Positions 52,221 to 63,626 of a stretch of 64,000 nucleotides of DNA are shown here, piece by piece. The translations under genes and the position numbers were made by a program. Positions within the stretch are counted from its first letter, which is position 1, and every line of letters starts with the position of its first letter. Origin of the DNA: Fagopyrum homotropicum. Lineage: Eukaryota > Streptophyta > Magnoliopsida > Caryophyllales > Polygonaceae. The stretch is taken from contig BSWB01000002.1 in NCBI GenBank assembly GCA_033239125.1, positions 90,330,560-90,394,559 on the forward strand. Reading direction: 5' to 3'. Under the pieces are notes generated by a model. The model was not told the origin of the DNA. It saw only the letters and a list, made by a program, of their open reading frames with translations, and searched no databases.

Positions 52221-54045
52221 TGTCACGCTCAGGATGTGTGTGATACGCAATAGGTTTTAAATTTATACTCGTTATATTTCTCCTAACTCCTAGCAAACCC
52301 GCAGTGTACGGGATGTTTGTAGAGGGATAGTATTCTGAGGTCGAACACAAAGACTAAGGTGAGATTGGTTCGATTAGTGATTAAGTTTAGTGAAGATCTA
52401 GTTTGAGAAAAGATAAAGAAATAAAGAAATGAAAATCTAAGTGTTTTTTGTGGGTTTTTAGGTGATCAATCAAGGATCATAATTCATGCAAAATGAACAA
52501 TCAACTATGCTAACAAATCAACGAAAACAAACAAGCTAAACACGAGAGATGAATCAAAGAGAGAAAAGCGGATTCTAGGGGTTGAAAGTTCCGGTTATGG
52601 CATAGGACTCAAGCTATCTAATCATGTCGTGGATTGACTATGATATGTTGGGAGTAAGTGTTTCTAGATTGGGATCAATCACCGGGTAGGTCTCATGGTC
52701 CACTAGTCCGTTCCTAAGGTCTCATCACCGGGTAAGTCTCAAAGAGCCTAAGGGATGGAATTCTACACAAACCGGATTGTCACCTAGGGATCTAACCTAT
52801 CCTTACCGGGTAGGTCTCGAAAGGGTTAGTCCTGAACAACTATCCTAGCACACTTAGTCCAATGACGGCTTATGAGGCTCACCACTACCTAGGGTTTGTC
52901 ATCTTTGAAATCTAAGAGTAAGAATCACCGGGTAGGTCTCTTCTAACACTTAGTTGCTAACACTAGGTCACCCTAGGGTAGATTTAACTCAACAAAAACT
53001 AGGATTTCAACATTCTAACAATCTAAAACTAGATCCATCGAACCAGAGAGAATCACGGGTTGTTCTACACCTTCCACGGCCGTGGAATGGCAAGAACAAA
53101 CCGTGGACTCCAACAGAGGCTTCGTTCAAGTGAGTGACTCATCCAAGGGCAAATCTAAGTCCATCCTATCATAGTCCTAGCCACAACCATCCTTTCCTTA
53201 CCCTAGAATCGCATCTATTTAGCCTACAACATTCATCATAACAATCGAAATCATCAAACATAAAATCATGGCTTCCATTTGCAAGACAATGAAGAGAAAG
53301 AGATGCAAAAGTGAAGCAAACAAAACCAAGCTGAAAGTAAGATTAGAATGACTCACAACCCTTCCAAAAGAAGGTTTAAATGGTTCATACAACTCTAGAA
53401 ATCGATTCCGAAATTCTTCACTATAAAAGCTATCAAAGTCTATCAATGGTGTGTTCTTCTTCTCTTCTCCAATGGAGCTCTTCTCCTCCAATGGTAGCTC
53501 TCCTTCTTGAGAGAATCTTCTTGTTGAGAGAGTATTTGATTGGATGATAGGGGATAATGGATGGTTGTTCCAAGATGCCTTCTCTCAGCCTTGCAGGACC
53601 ACTTTTATACTACCACCATGCTAGAGAAGGCCAAGAGATCGTGGCACAGCTGTCACAACTGTCTGGCAAAAACCACTGTTGGTTCCACGGCCGTGGACCC
53701 TCCAGTGACCGTGGTTTGGTGCTTCAGCGTTGCCTTGGTTCATTAAGCTTCGATTTGGTGCATGGCTTGTGTTGACAAGGTTCCATGAGTCCTCCTTAGC
53801 CTCTAGCTTGCATCCTAATGAGTCCGAGGGTGTGTCATCTTGATGAACGATCCTCAAACGTATCGATTAAGCTCCTAAATCTCCCAAAATACCTACAAAG
53901 CAATGCAAAAGTCCGTGTAGGCGTCTATCTCGACAAAATACGTGAATTGAGTGCAAACGTCGTGAACTAGTGCTAAACCATGCATGAATGAGTGAGAAAT
54001 CTATCTAGATGACTACCTAAACCTAAGTCATAAACTGTGTTATCA
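52221..54045 (-). mobile_element. S1: solo LTR (1825 bp), Athila-like
   Basis: Bounded by TGTCACGCTC...GTTATCA and near-duplicate ATAAT (52216-52220)/AAAAT (54046-54050). No internal region. Reading minus it starts TGATAACACAG like Athila LTRs, with a minus-strand TATA-type TATAAAAG near 53611. It has two CCACGGCCGTGG palindromes and four ACCGGGTAGGTCTC repeats. The frame 53219-53491 has no recognisable domain. Confidence 0.8.
52683..52945. repeat. ACCGGGTAGGTCTC repeats in S1
   Basis: Four copies (about 52681, 52727, 52806, 52928; one reads GGTAAG) spaced 45-120 bp in a region otherwise without structure. Confidence 0.8.
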
Positions 54046-54383
54046 AAAATTACAAATTAGAGTGTTTTAAATAAAACCATAAAATAGACTAATTCTAGGC
54101 TTTATTTAACACTCTCTAACTAGCTTCACGCCAGCCTTGCTCACGCCTTCATCCATGCACATGCACACGTGAGGCTCTCCTATGCTCCATTCGACTTCTT
54201 CTTGGCTGGCCCAATGTGGCTAAGCATCATGACGGGCCTTGGACTCATTGGAGGTGAGCTTGGGTGAGCTTCTTGAACCATGGCAAGGAAGATAGCATCC
54301 ATCTCCGCTTGGCGTTTGGCTTGAGCTCTTGTTAGGGCTCCTTGTGGTGTTGAAGATGGAGCTAGCTCGGATGATCTTCATTA

Positions 54384-55855
54384 TTCTCCCCTTCTTTAAA
54401 AGAATTCGACCTCGAATTTCCTTGACCATCACTAAGGGGAGGAAAAGGGCTTAGATCCCTCACATTGAATGTGGGATCACAAGCATAGTCGTCCGGCAAG
54501 TCTAGCACATAGGCATTGTCACCAGCCTTGTGTAGCACCTTGAAAGGCCCGTTTCCTCTTGGAGAGAGCTTGGACTTCCAAAGTTGTTGCAACCTCTCCT
54601 TCCTCAAGTGTAGCCATACAAGGTCACCGGCCTCAAATGTAACCTTCTTCCTTCCTAGGTTTGCCTTTGCTACATTGTATTTGCCTTTCTCCTCAAGCTT
54701 AATCCTTGTCCTCCTATGTAGCTCCTTGATGTGTTCAACCTGCATTTTAGCACTCAAATCCATTCGCTCCTTCTTAGGCAATGGTGTAAGATCAAAAGGG
54801 TTTAGTGGATTAAAACCATAAACACACTCAAATGGAGAGATGGAAGTAGACGAATGTACAACTCTATTATAGGCAAATTCAACATGTGGCAAGACATCCT
54901 CCCATTCCTTTAGATTCTTTTTGATGACAGCCCTTAAAAGTGTGGTTAAAGTCCTATTAGTTACTTCCGTTTGCCCACCAATTTGGGGATGGCTTGATGT
55001 AGAAAATAACAATTCCGTGCCTAGCTTTCCCCATAGAGTCTTCCAAAAATAACTTAAGAACTTAACATCCCTATCACTCACTATTGTCCTTGGAATTCCA
55101 TGTAACCTAACTACTTCCCGAAAGAATAGATTAGCTACATTGGCCGCATCATCAGTTTTGTGACAAGCAATAAAGTGAGCCATTTTTGAGAAACGATCTA
55201 CAACCACAAAAATCGAGTCCCTACCTCTTTTAGTCCTAGGCAATCCCACAATAAAGTCCATACTAATGTCTTCCCAAGGGGCTGTTGGGATGGGCAAAGG
55301 TGTGTACAATCCATGAGGCTTCACTTTGGATTTAGCTCTAAGGTATTCTAAGCATCTTTTAAGCACATTTTCAACATCCCTAAGCATGTGTGGCCAATAA
55401 AAGTGTGAGTGCAGCATAGCATAAGTTTTATCCCTCCCAAAATGACCCATTAAACCTCTTTTATGGGCTTCCTCTACTAACAACAATCGAAGGGAACACC
55501 TAGGTATGCACACCTTATCAATTCGAAACAAAAATCCCTCAAACAAATAGTATTTATCTAAGGAACCTTTTTGCACACATAACTTATATGTATCACCAAA
55601 ATCAATATCAGATTCATAGAGCTCCTTAATGTAAACAAAGCCTAATACCTTAGCATCCAATGTAGTCAACAATGTGTGCCTCCTAGAGAGGGCATCCGCC
55701 ACTACATTGTCTTTTCCCTTTTTATACTTGATAACATAGGTAAAAGTCTCAATAAACTCCATCCACCTACCATGCCTCCTATCTAGTTTATCTTGACACC
55801 GAAAATGCTTCAAAGACTCATGATCGGAATGCAAAATAAAATCTCTAGGCCACAA
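54384..55855 (-). pseudogene. E8 RNase H C-part and integrase
   Basis: About 490 open codons: RNase H end (HSDHESLKHFRCQDKL), HHCC finger (HKRGLMGHFGRDKTY...CLEYL, last C changed to Y), integrase core with SMDFIVGLPRTK, SDRDVKF and TEVTNRTL (the D, D, E residues), C-terminal GNGPFKVLH and DPTFNVRDLSPFPP. The frame ends at the LTR border, where a base loss cuts off the LTR tail. Confidence 0.9.
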
Positions 55856-56755
55856 CTAGTGTTGCCATGTCTTAAGCACTCTAAACAAAGCATATAACTC
55901 TTTATCATATGTAGAGTAATTAAGACATTCTCCTTTGAGCTTTTCACTAAAGAAGGCAATAGGCTTACCTTCTTGCATGAGCACGCCGTCTATGCCAATG
56001 CCCGAGGCGTCACACTCCACTTCAAAGGGCCTAGTGAAGTCGGGAAGAGCTAGCAAGGGCGCCTCGGTTAAGACCAATTTCAGCTTGCTAAAGGCACGTT
56101 CTTGCGCCTCCTCCCACACAAATGGTGCATGCTTCTTGCAAATTTCCGTCAAGGGCGCGGCAATGGTACTAAATCCTCTCACAAAGCGCCGATAGAAGCT
56201 TGCAAGCCCATGGAAACTCCTTACTTGGCTGATGGATGTTGGCGTGAGCCAAACTTTGATTCCTCTAACCTTCTCCTCATCCACTTGTAGGCCTTGTGTA
56301 GTCACTACAAAACCAAGAAATATAACCTCATTAGTGCAAAAGCTACATTTCTTAAGATTAGCATACAAGTATTCAGCCCTAAGGGTAAGAACTACTTCCC
56401 TTAGATGTTCTTCATGCTCCTCTAGGGACCTGCTATAGATTAAAATATCATCAAAGTATACTACAACAAAATTCCCTATAAAATGTCTCAAAACATAGTT
56501 CATTAAGCGCATAAAAGTAGAAGGAGCATTAGTTAACCCAAATGGCATAACAAGCCACTCATACAAACTAAACTTAGTTTTGAAGGCTGTTTTCCACTCG
56601 TCCCCCTCCTTCATTCGGATTTGATGGTAGCCACTCCGTAGGTCTATCTTGCTAAAGGTGGTGGCACCATGTAGCTCATCAAGCTTGTCATCTAGGCGGG
56701 GAATAGGGTGGTGGTACTTGATGATGATGTTGATAGCTCGACAATCAACACACAT
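55856..56755 (-). pseudogene. E8 reverse transcriptase
   Basis: RT from MCVDCRAIN to RNase H; YFDD at residues 100-103. TAG at 55856-55858 separates it from the rest; TGA and a frameshift near 56760-56810 separate it from the upstream linker (TGG to TGA before MCVDC). Confidence 0.9.
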
Positions 56756-56808
56756 CCTTCATGTGTTGTCCTTCTTAGGCACCAAGAGCACCGGCACGGC
56801 GCACGGAC

Positions 56809-57942
56809 TTAAGCTTCCCTCGCGTAGCCCTTGTCTAGGAGGACTTGAACTTGCGCTTGGATCTCTTGACTCTCATTTGGGTTCATTCGGTAGGCTGGTC
56901 TATTTGGGAGTGTGGCGCCGGGGATAAAGTCAACTTGGTGCTCAATACCTCTCAAAGGTGGAAGGCCATGTGGTATTTCTTCCGGAAACACATCCTTAAA
57001 CTCCTCAAGGATGGCTGAGGTAGTAGGTGGTAAGCTAGCCTTGGCTTCATCACTCATCAAGGTGAGCTCCTTACACAACATCATCAAGGTGGTATCTAAG
57101 GGTAGGTAGTCATTTTGTAGCTCAAGTTTGGAAGCTAACAAGGCTGTTGTGGGCTGTTTTGTGGCCGTGGACACAAGGGTGCTAGGCTGGTGGTTAGAAG
57201 GCGTGGCTAGGGAGGGTTCTTGGCTCGACAGCTTGCTCCCCTTCTTAGCTTGTCCTTTCTCTTGCTCACTTGCCTTCTTCTTCTCAAATGCCTCCGCAAT
57301 CTGCAAGGGGGTCATAGGCTTAAGAGTCACGGTTTTACCATTGAATACAAAAGAATATCTATTTGTAAAACCATCATGCATAACTCTCCTATCATATTGC
57401 CAAGGGCGGCCTAACAACACATGACAAGCTTGCATAGGCACAACATCACATAAAACCGTATCTTCATAATGGCCTAAAGTAAAAGTGATCTTAGCTTGCC
57501 TATTAACCTTTAACTCACCACATTTATTCATCCAATGCAACTTATATGGCCTAGGGTGATAAAATGTAGGAATTTGCAACTTAGATATCATTTCGGTGCT
57601 AGCAATATTGCAACAACTTCCTCCATCAATAATAACATTACAAACCTTTCCTTTAACCGAGCATCTAGTGTGAAACAAGTTTTCTCATTGGTTGTCTTCA
57701 CAAGGAGCAGGTTGTACACTTAAAGTTCTCCTAGCTATCAAAGAATTATCATGCTCAAGACTTTTATCATATTCAATCCCATCATCATCCAAATCATCAC
57801 GATCATGCATATTAAGCTCAAAATCATCATTATCATGCTCATGCTCAGATTCGGACTCATATTGCCCTAAATGGTTAATTAGCAAAGTTCTTTTGTTAGG
57901 ACAATCCTTCATCATGTGCCCTCTTCCTTGGCACTTAAATCA
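56809..57942 (-). pseudogene. E8 zinc knuckle remainder, acidic linker and protease
   Basis: Frame with a stop near 57680 (before LFHTR). As in E5, the first knuckle cysteine is replaced by TGA (57940-57942). The protease has VIIDGGSCCNIAST; the acidic linker is ~30 residues shorter than in E1/E5 (EYEQGDCLLAKRV... deleted). Confidence 0.85.
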
Positions 57943-59213
57943 TACAATATCCCTAGCTCTAGATGAAGGGTTAGAAGTACTCGCTTGAGTGCCTTTAGGT
58001 AGTGTAGGCGTGGGCTTGGTAGGGGTTGCATAAGGAGCCTTGTGTGGGCCTCCTTGCTCCGGGGATAGCTTCTCCTTGCTTGGCACCTCCCGGTTGTAAT
58101 TCCCTTGTTGGCGGCCTCCTTGGCTCCTCCATGAGCTAGGCGCGCCATAGACAGCTTTAACTCCTTGACTTCTTGCCTTTATTTTCCTTTCTACTTTGAT
58201 TGCTAGGTGGAACAATTCTGTCATAGAGCTATAGGGAAAAAGATCTATCTCGTTAGAAAAGCTTGAATTGAGAATACGAAGATACATAGCAATTGTAGTC
58301 TCTTCATCCTCTCGCACATTAGCCTTTACCATGGCCATTTGCATGGCATTATAGGTCTCCTCGGCGGTCATGGCTCCGAGCTCTATTCAAAGCCTTCATG
58401 TACGCCCAAGTAACTACCGGTGCATCCATAGTTCTCCTCCTTTCCTTCACCAAATCATCCCACCATATCATAGCATAATCAATAAACTCAAGCGTTGCGT
58501 AATGTACCTTCTTATGCTCGGGAAAGTTATGGCATGACCATATTTGCTCTATCTTCGCCCCCCAAGCCATGTACACGTCCGACTCACATTTGCCTCCAAA
58601 GCTTGGGATCTTCACCTTTACTTTGCCAAAACCATCATACTCCGGATCTCGCTCCCTCCTTGGCCGGCCGCCATAGGGCTCACGCCTCTGCTCGTCTTGG
58701 TGCCGACCGTCATGAGGTCTCCGGGGCTGTTGGCGCTCCCTTCGTCCGTTTGGCCTCCATTCCTCGTCATCTCCATCACCGTCCTCATCTTGGTCATAAG
58801 CTTGATTCTGAAACTGTTGAGTATAGTTAGGCATATTATCATGTATAATAGGAGAAGAATGGATAGAAACGTGCTCCTTGAAAGCAAGATTGCCCCATCC
58901 TGGTTGGGACACAGTGTGGCCTAAGCCTTGGACATTCCGAGAGGGCTGCGTGGCATTAGAGTGCCGGGCTGCTTGAAACGCCTCTTGTTGGCTTTAGAGT
59001 GGTATTCGGTCTTGCCCTTGGTGTTGAGCTCTCGAGTGGTCTCCTACCTGCATGTAGCCTCCTAGTGGCCGAGGCTCCGGAACTACCTTAGACGCCTCCA
59101 AGTTGGACAACCTTGTAGTTAACCCTTCAATGCTATCTTTGAAGCCCTTGATAAGGTTAAACAACTCCGGGGTAATAGGCTCGGGGCTTGGCGTACATGT
59201 GGGAGTTCTTGAC
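57943..59213 (-). pseudogene. E8 gag
   Basis: ATG at about 59213 (MSRTPTCTPSPEPITPELF). One stop near 58992 (CAA to TAA) and a 64-bp deletion near 58375 (FVPQHYTRELRQRL segment missing) shift the frame into the later capsid part (MARYL variant MAMYLRILNSS). The gag C-terminal linker follows up to the knuckle TGA. Confidence 0.85.
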
Positions 59214-59215
59214 AT

Positions 59216-60483
59216 TTTTCAAAGACACTAAAACACTCAAACACGTTAGGTTAGCTAAAACAAAAACGCCTCACAAGTGTATCACTCGAAAGCAAACTCT
59301 CACTCTCTAGTGGTGCTCAACAAGCTTGTTGATGGCTCGTCTTGTATTAGTCAAAAACCTCACGTGAGTTCAATACTTAGCCAAAAAAAAGCTTTAAAGT
59401 AGAAGTGAAATTCGATTTCAATCACCTTAAAAACATGTTTGACTCAATAAAAGAGAAGAAAAGACTCAAAACGGAAAGGACAAGTTGCACGAATGTTATA
59501 TGCAACTAAGTATGGACTGAAAATTTAAACTCAAGATAAGCCTTGAAAGAACTTCCTCGTCAAGCAAACCTTGGACACCGAAGGTGTGTGTAGAAGGGCT
59601 GGTCAAGGCTAAGGCGTGTTTCGAGTGAAGTGAGCAAGGCGAGGGCCAAGTCGTGGCTAGGCTAGGGTGAAGCTAGGCTAGGCGTGAATGGCTTGGTCCC
59701 TTTGAGTGAGATGAGCTCCTTTGTAGTCCTCTTTGGTTGCTGAACAATAAAACTTAGCAAGACAACTTTTGAGTGAGATGATCTCCTTTGTAGTCCTCTT
59801 TGATTGCTGAACAATAACACTTAGCAAGCACAACTTCAACGGAGCTCATCTCACTCAAAGGGACCAAGCCATTCACGCCTAGCAAGAATGAAATGAAATG
59901 AATAATAATGCTGATTTCTTTTCTCTTTCTTTTCTTTTCTTTTCTTTTTATTTTATTTTCTTTTTTTTTTTTTAATTCGGATTTTCCTTTCTTTTTTTTT
60001 TTTAACTTACTGCTGGAATTAAAGAAAAATAAAACAAAAATGCTAAGAAAATCTAATTAGTTGCAAGAGGATAGAGTTGACCAAGTAAATAGCTAACCAA
60101 GGGTGAAATTCAAAAAATAGGCTGAAAATGTGGAGGAGAGAGAGGGGCTGGAAAATAGGCTGGACGGATCAGCCTTCTTTTGTTTTTTTTTTTTGAAAAT
60201 TTAGGGTTTGTTTAGTGTGGTGTTTGGACATGGGACAAGGCTGATGGCGGCGTGGTGGTCGGCGCAAGGGATGGTGGTAAGCGCGGTGTAGGCGTGGTGT
60301 GGGAGTGGTGCCGGTGTCCAAGATTCACAAACAAAGCAACAAACTTGTCAGTTCAATCAAAAACTTGGAATAGAAAAGGCAATGACAATAGACTCAAAAC
60401 AAAGCAAGACTCAAACAAGAAAACGAGACACTTTTGGTTTTTGAATGATTTACCGACTTTTTTTGTAGGTTGAACGTCAACTA
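59216..60483 (-). other. E8 untranslated leader with 42-bp perfect inverted repeat
   Basis: Contains a conserved leader block (59240-59365), a ~66-bp tandem duplication (59702-59836), the inverted repeat 59678-59719/59841-59882, and a pyrimidine tract (59918-60003). No coding similarity. Confidence 0.8.
59678..59882. repeat. 42-bp perfect inverted repeat in E8 leader
   Basis: Arms 59678-59719 and 59841-59882 are exact inverse copies; the 121-bp spacer carries a tandem copy of part of the left arm. E6 has the sequence only once (near 26485-26525). Confidence 0.9.
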
Positions 60484-60495
60484 GCTCTGATACCA
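60484..60495 (-). promoter_or_regulatory. E8 primer binding site, initiator tRNA-Met
   Basis: Minus-strand TGGTATCAGAGC, 2 bp from the LTR. Confidence 0.95.
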
Positions 60496-60497
60496 AT

Positions 60498-61333
60498 TGA
60501 TACGGGGATTAGCCGCGAAGAACGGATCTAGACGAGCAACCTGTTTCCGGGAATAGAAGCAAACGAAATTCAGCAAACAAAGATGAAGGAAAACGTGCAA
60601 AGCAAAGTGGGAAAACGAAATAAGAAAGAAGAACCGAAAGGAACAAACGATAGAACCCTTGGATTCGATTATCCAAGAACCAAACCGATGACGATTCGAC
60701 CCCGCTTCTTACAACTTCACACAATCGATCTAGAGTTATCGAAGGCACGAAGAGGTTGCTTCAATTCGACTTGTAGCACCAACCCGAAGGAGATTGACAC
60801 ACACAAGAGCGAGAAAGCTATGCAAACACCACAAATATCTCAAGACAAGAGGTTGAACTCAAAGGGGTTCAATTTCGCACTTAGGCAATGTGTTTAACGT
60901 ATTATGCCCCACAAAATGAAGAGAGAAAGGTTTATATACAACCTAGACCTTCTCTCCTAAAAATAGAAAAGAAATAAATACAATAATTACAAATTAGAGT
61001 GTTTTAAATAAAACCATAAAATAGACTAATTCTAGGCTTTATTTAACACTCTCTACCTAGCTTAGCCAACCTTGCTCACTCCTTCTTGCTCACGCCTTCA
61101 TCCATGCACATGCACACGTGAGGCTCTCCTATACTCCATTCGACTTCTTCTTGGCTGGCCCAATGTGGCTAAGCATCATGACGGGCCTTGGACTCATTGG
61201 AGGTGAGCTTGGGTGAGCTTCTTGAACCATGGCAAGGAAGATAGCATCCATCTCCGCTTGGCGTTTGGCTTGAGCTCTTGTTAGGGCTCCTTGTGATGTT
61301 GAAGATGGAGCTAGCTCGGATGACCCTTCATCA
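60498..61333 (-). repeat. E8 5' LTR (836 bp)
   Basis: Start TGATACGGGGATTAG, end CTTCATCA then TSD AAGGG. Minus-strand TATA box at 60931-60938. The LTR-encoded tail is open (61129-61377) but antisense to E9. Confidence 0.95.
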
Positions 61334-61338
61334 AAGGG

Positions 61339-62020
61339 CAAGGATAATGTTGTAGCGGATGCTCTCTCGAGGGACACTCTTTAATCACAACTATGGATTC
61401 TAAGGTCTTAGGTATCTATTATATTAAGGATCTATATGTTGATGATTCTGATTTTGGAGACATATTTAAGCAATGTGCATCTAGAGGAGCCTTTGATAAG
61501 TATTACTTGTTTGAGGGTTTTTTATTTAGAGTCGATAAAGTGTGCATTCCTAAGTGTTCCCTTAGGCTATTACTTGTTGAGGAAGCCCATATGGGAGGCT
61601 TAATGGGGCATTTTGGGAGAGATAAGACTTATCATATGCTACATTCACATTTTTATTGGCCCCATATGCTTAGAGATGTAGAGAATTTGCTTATGAGATG
61701 TCTTGTGTGTTTAAAGGCTAAGGCTAGATTGAAACCTCATGGATTGTATACCCCCTTACCCACGCCTAAGTCACCTTGGGATGATATTAGTATGGACTTC
61801 ATTGTTCGGTTACCTAGGACTAAGAAAGGGAGAGATTCAATTTTTGTGGTGGTAGATCGATTTTCTAAATGACCCACTTTATTGCTTGCCATAAGACTGA
61901 TGATGCTTATAATGTAGCTAGCTTGTTCTTTAGGGAAATTGTTAGATTACATGGAGTACCTAGGAGTATAGTGAGTGATAGGGATGTTAAATTTCTTAGT
62001 TTCTTTTGGAAGACTCTTTC
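61339..62020 (+). pseudogene. E9 RNase H end and integrase, right of E8
   Basis: Resumes at KDNVVADALSRD, then LGIYYIKDLYVDD, HHCC finger (HMGGLMGHFGRDKTY...CLVCL), SMDFIVRLPRTKKG. A frameshift near 61870 (SK then stop) precedes the region with the second aspartate (GTGAGTGATAGGGATG near 61970). Cut by E10 at 62020. Confidence 0.85.
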
Positions 62021-63238
62021 TGATACGGGATGATCCATGATTGAGTCGATCTAGGCACAATGATCTCGAATCCGGCTGAATGAAACGAATTCAGAATGCG
62101 GAATGAAACGAAGATGGTGAATGGCGCAGGAGGGTGAGAGAAGAACCAAAGAGAGTCAACGATGGAACCAAGGCTGAAGAGCCAAAATCCCAATCGTGAA
62201 TGCTCTAAACCCGTCTCCAATACAACTTTACACTAGCTCCGGCTGGACTAGCACAAAGAGGTACTCGTGAAGGCTCGAAGCACCAATCCGAAGGCGGTTG
62301 ACACAAACAAGCTCAGCCAAGCAACAACAGCAATGCCAACCAAAAACTCTCTTGTTCTTTGATTGATTTTGTGAAATGATTACAAATGTAATTCTAAGCA
62401 TTTGGGAATAACGTAACTAATCTGCAGCTAAAGAGGCTATATAAATAGACTCTTTTATCTAGACAAAAACAAAGAAAAGAAAGTTAAAAACATTAGTGGG
62501 AAGGTGGTAATAAGAGAGCTTCCTCTAATGTAGCTAACAACCTAACAAACCACTAATCAGCATGGAAATAGGCTGAATTATTCAAACTTATCCTTGGAGT
62601 GCAAGCTGGACGTTTTTAACGTTTTTAAGGAGCCAAATGGGCTATCCGAATGGGCTGAGTTGTTCAACAGATCCATGAGTGATTTGGCTGTGTTTTAAGA
62701 GCCCAAATGATGATCCGAATGAGCTGAATTGTTACTCTCTTGGGCCTCTTTAAACGTGGTCAGCTGGTTGCCTTCTTGGGCTGTTTTGGAACGAGCAGCT
62801 GCTTCCCTCCTTGGGTTGCATTGGACATGAGCGACAGCCTTCCTCCTTGGGCTGTATTGGACGTGAGCAACAACCTCCTCTTGGGCTGCATTGGCGTGAG
62901 CAACAACCTCCTCATGGGCTGCATTGGCGTGAGCAACAGCCTCCTCTTGGGTTGCATTGGCGTGAGCAACAGCCTCCTCTCCTGGACTGCATTGGACGTG
63001 ATCAACAACCTGCATGGCCTCCTCGAGCTGCATGGGAAGTGAGCACATCGGCATGGTCTCCTTGCTTGGTTCGCTTGCTCCTATATTCACCAAAAGATTA
63101 ACACATGATGTACGAAAATTAAATAGTTCACGCATTGTGTCAAGCAATAGCACTTCCCTTGATATAACTTCTTGGATCTCCTTAGCTCTTGCTCTAGTAA
63201 TGGGACCTTGATAGCTTGTATGTGATGGTCCTACATCA
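62021..63238 (-). repeat. E10 3' LTR (1218 bp)
   Basis: Plus-strand start TGATACGGGATG, end CTACATCA. It encodes the pol tail and a 33-bp minisatellite (about 62800-63010). Confidence 0.9.
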
Positions 63239-63594
63239 TCCACTCCTTCTTGGAAAGAATTCCACCCCGAATTTTCATCTTGTTCCGAATCTCCTTCATA
63301 GGGTCTCAAATCTCCTACATTAAAAGTGGTGCTAACTCCATACTCTTCCGGTAAGTCCAACACATATGCATTGTCATTAATCAGGTGTAAGACTTTGAAT
63401 GGTCCATCTCCTCGTGGTGCTAGCTTGGAATGGCGTTTTGTTGGAAACCGCTCTTTCCTTAGATGTAGCCAAACTAAGTCGCCGGGCTGGAAAACCATCT
63501 TCCGACGTCCCTTGTTATTCCGAGCTGCAGTTTCAATGTCTTTCTTGTCAAGTGCAGCCTTGGTCTTAGCATGAAGTTCCTTAATGTAGTCCAC
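62695..63594 (-). CDS. E10 integrase C-terminus with long LTR-encoded repeat tail (open, 299 codons)
   Basis: IN C-terminal domain (GRRKMVFQPGDLVWLHLRKERF, DGPFKVLH, TTFNVGDLRPYEG) followed, across the LTR border (63238), by GPITRARAKEIQEV, a linker, the 11-residue repeats, and TTFKEAQESNNSAHSDHH. In E7 a stop precedes the repeats; here they stay in frame, so the tail may be the functional form. Separated by a frameshift (63595-63626) from the rest of integrase. Confidence 0.8.
   Translation of the reverse strand: MDYIKELHAKTKAALDKKDIETAARNNKGRRKMVFQPGDLVWLHLRKERFPTKRHSKLAPRGDGPFKVLHLINDNAYVLDLPEEYGVSTTFNVGDLRPYEGDSEQDENSGWNSFQEGVDDVGPSHTSYQGPITRARAKEIQEVISREVLLLDTMRELFNFRTSCVNLLVNIGASEPSKETMPMCSLPMQLEEAMQVVDHVQCSPGEEAVAHANATQEEAVAHANAAHEEVVAHANAAQEEVVAHVQYSPRRKAVAHVQCNPRREAAARSKTAQEGNQLTTFKEAQESNNSAHSDHHLGS
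62800..63010 (-). repeat. 33-bp coding minisatellite in E10 LTR
   Basis: About six units on the minus strand, each 33 bp, giving 11-residue repeats of the type EEAVAHANAAQ in frame with pol. The E7 5' LTR version is out of frame in places. Confidence 0.9.
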
Positions 63595-63626
63595 CTGTCC
63601 AAAGCATCAAAAGCTACTCGATCCTT

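Larger units (their letters stand above)
51739..54383 (-). repeat. E8 3' LTR, split by solo LTR S1
   Basis: Pieces 51739-52220 and 54046-54383. Start TGATACGGGG; the internal-side end reads TCATTA instead of TCATCA. Confidence 0.9.
51739..61333 (-). mobile_element. E8: full-length minus-strand CRM-like element
   Basis: Flanked by AAGGG (51734-51738 and 61334-61338). In its sense: 5' LTR (61333-60498), PBS, leader, gag, protease, RT, RNase H, integrase and 3' LTR (54383-51739, split by S1). All domains are present but the frames carry many stops. Confidence 0.95.
46760..62020 (+). mobile_element. E9: plus-strand CRM-like element, interrupted by E8 and E10
   Basis: Pieces 46760-51738 and 61334-62020 (TSD AAGGG of E8 in between): 5' LTR, PBS, leader, gag with large deletion, protease, RT, RNase H and integrase up to 62020, where E10 inserted. 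A distinct subfamily: different LTR and leader. Confidence 0.85.
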
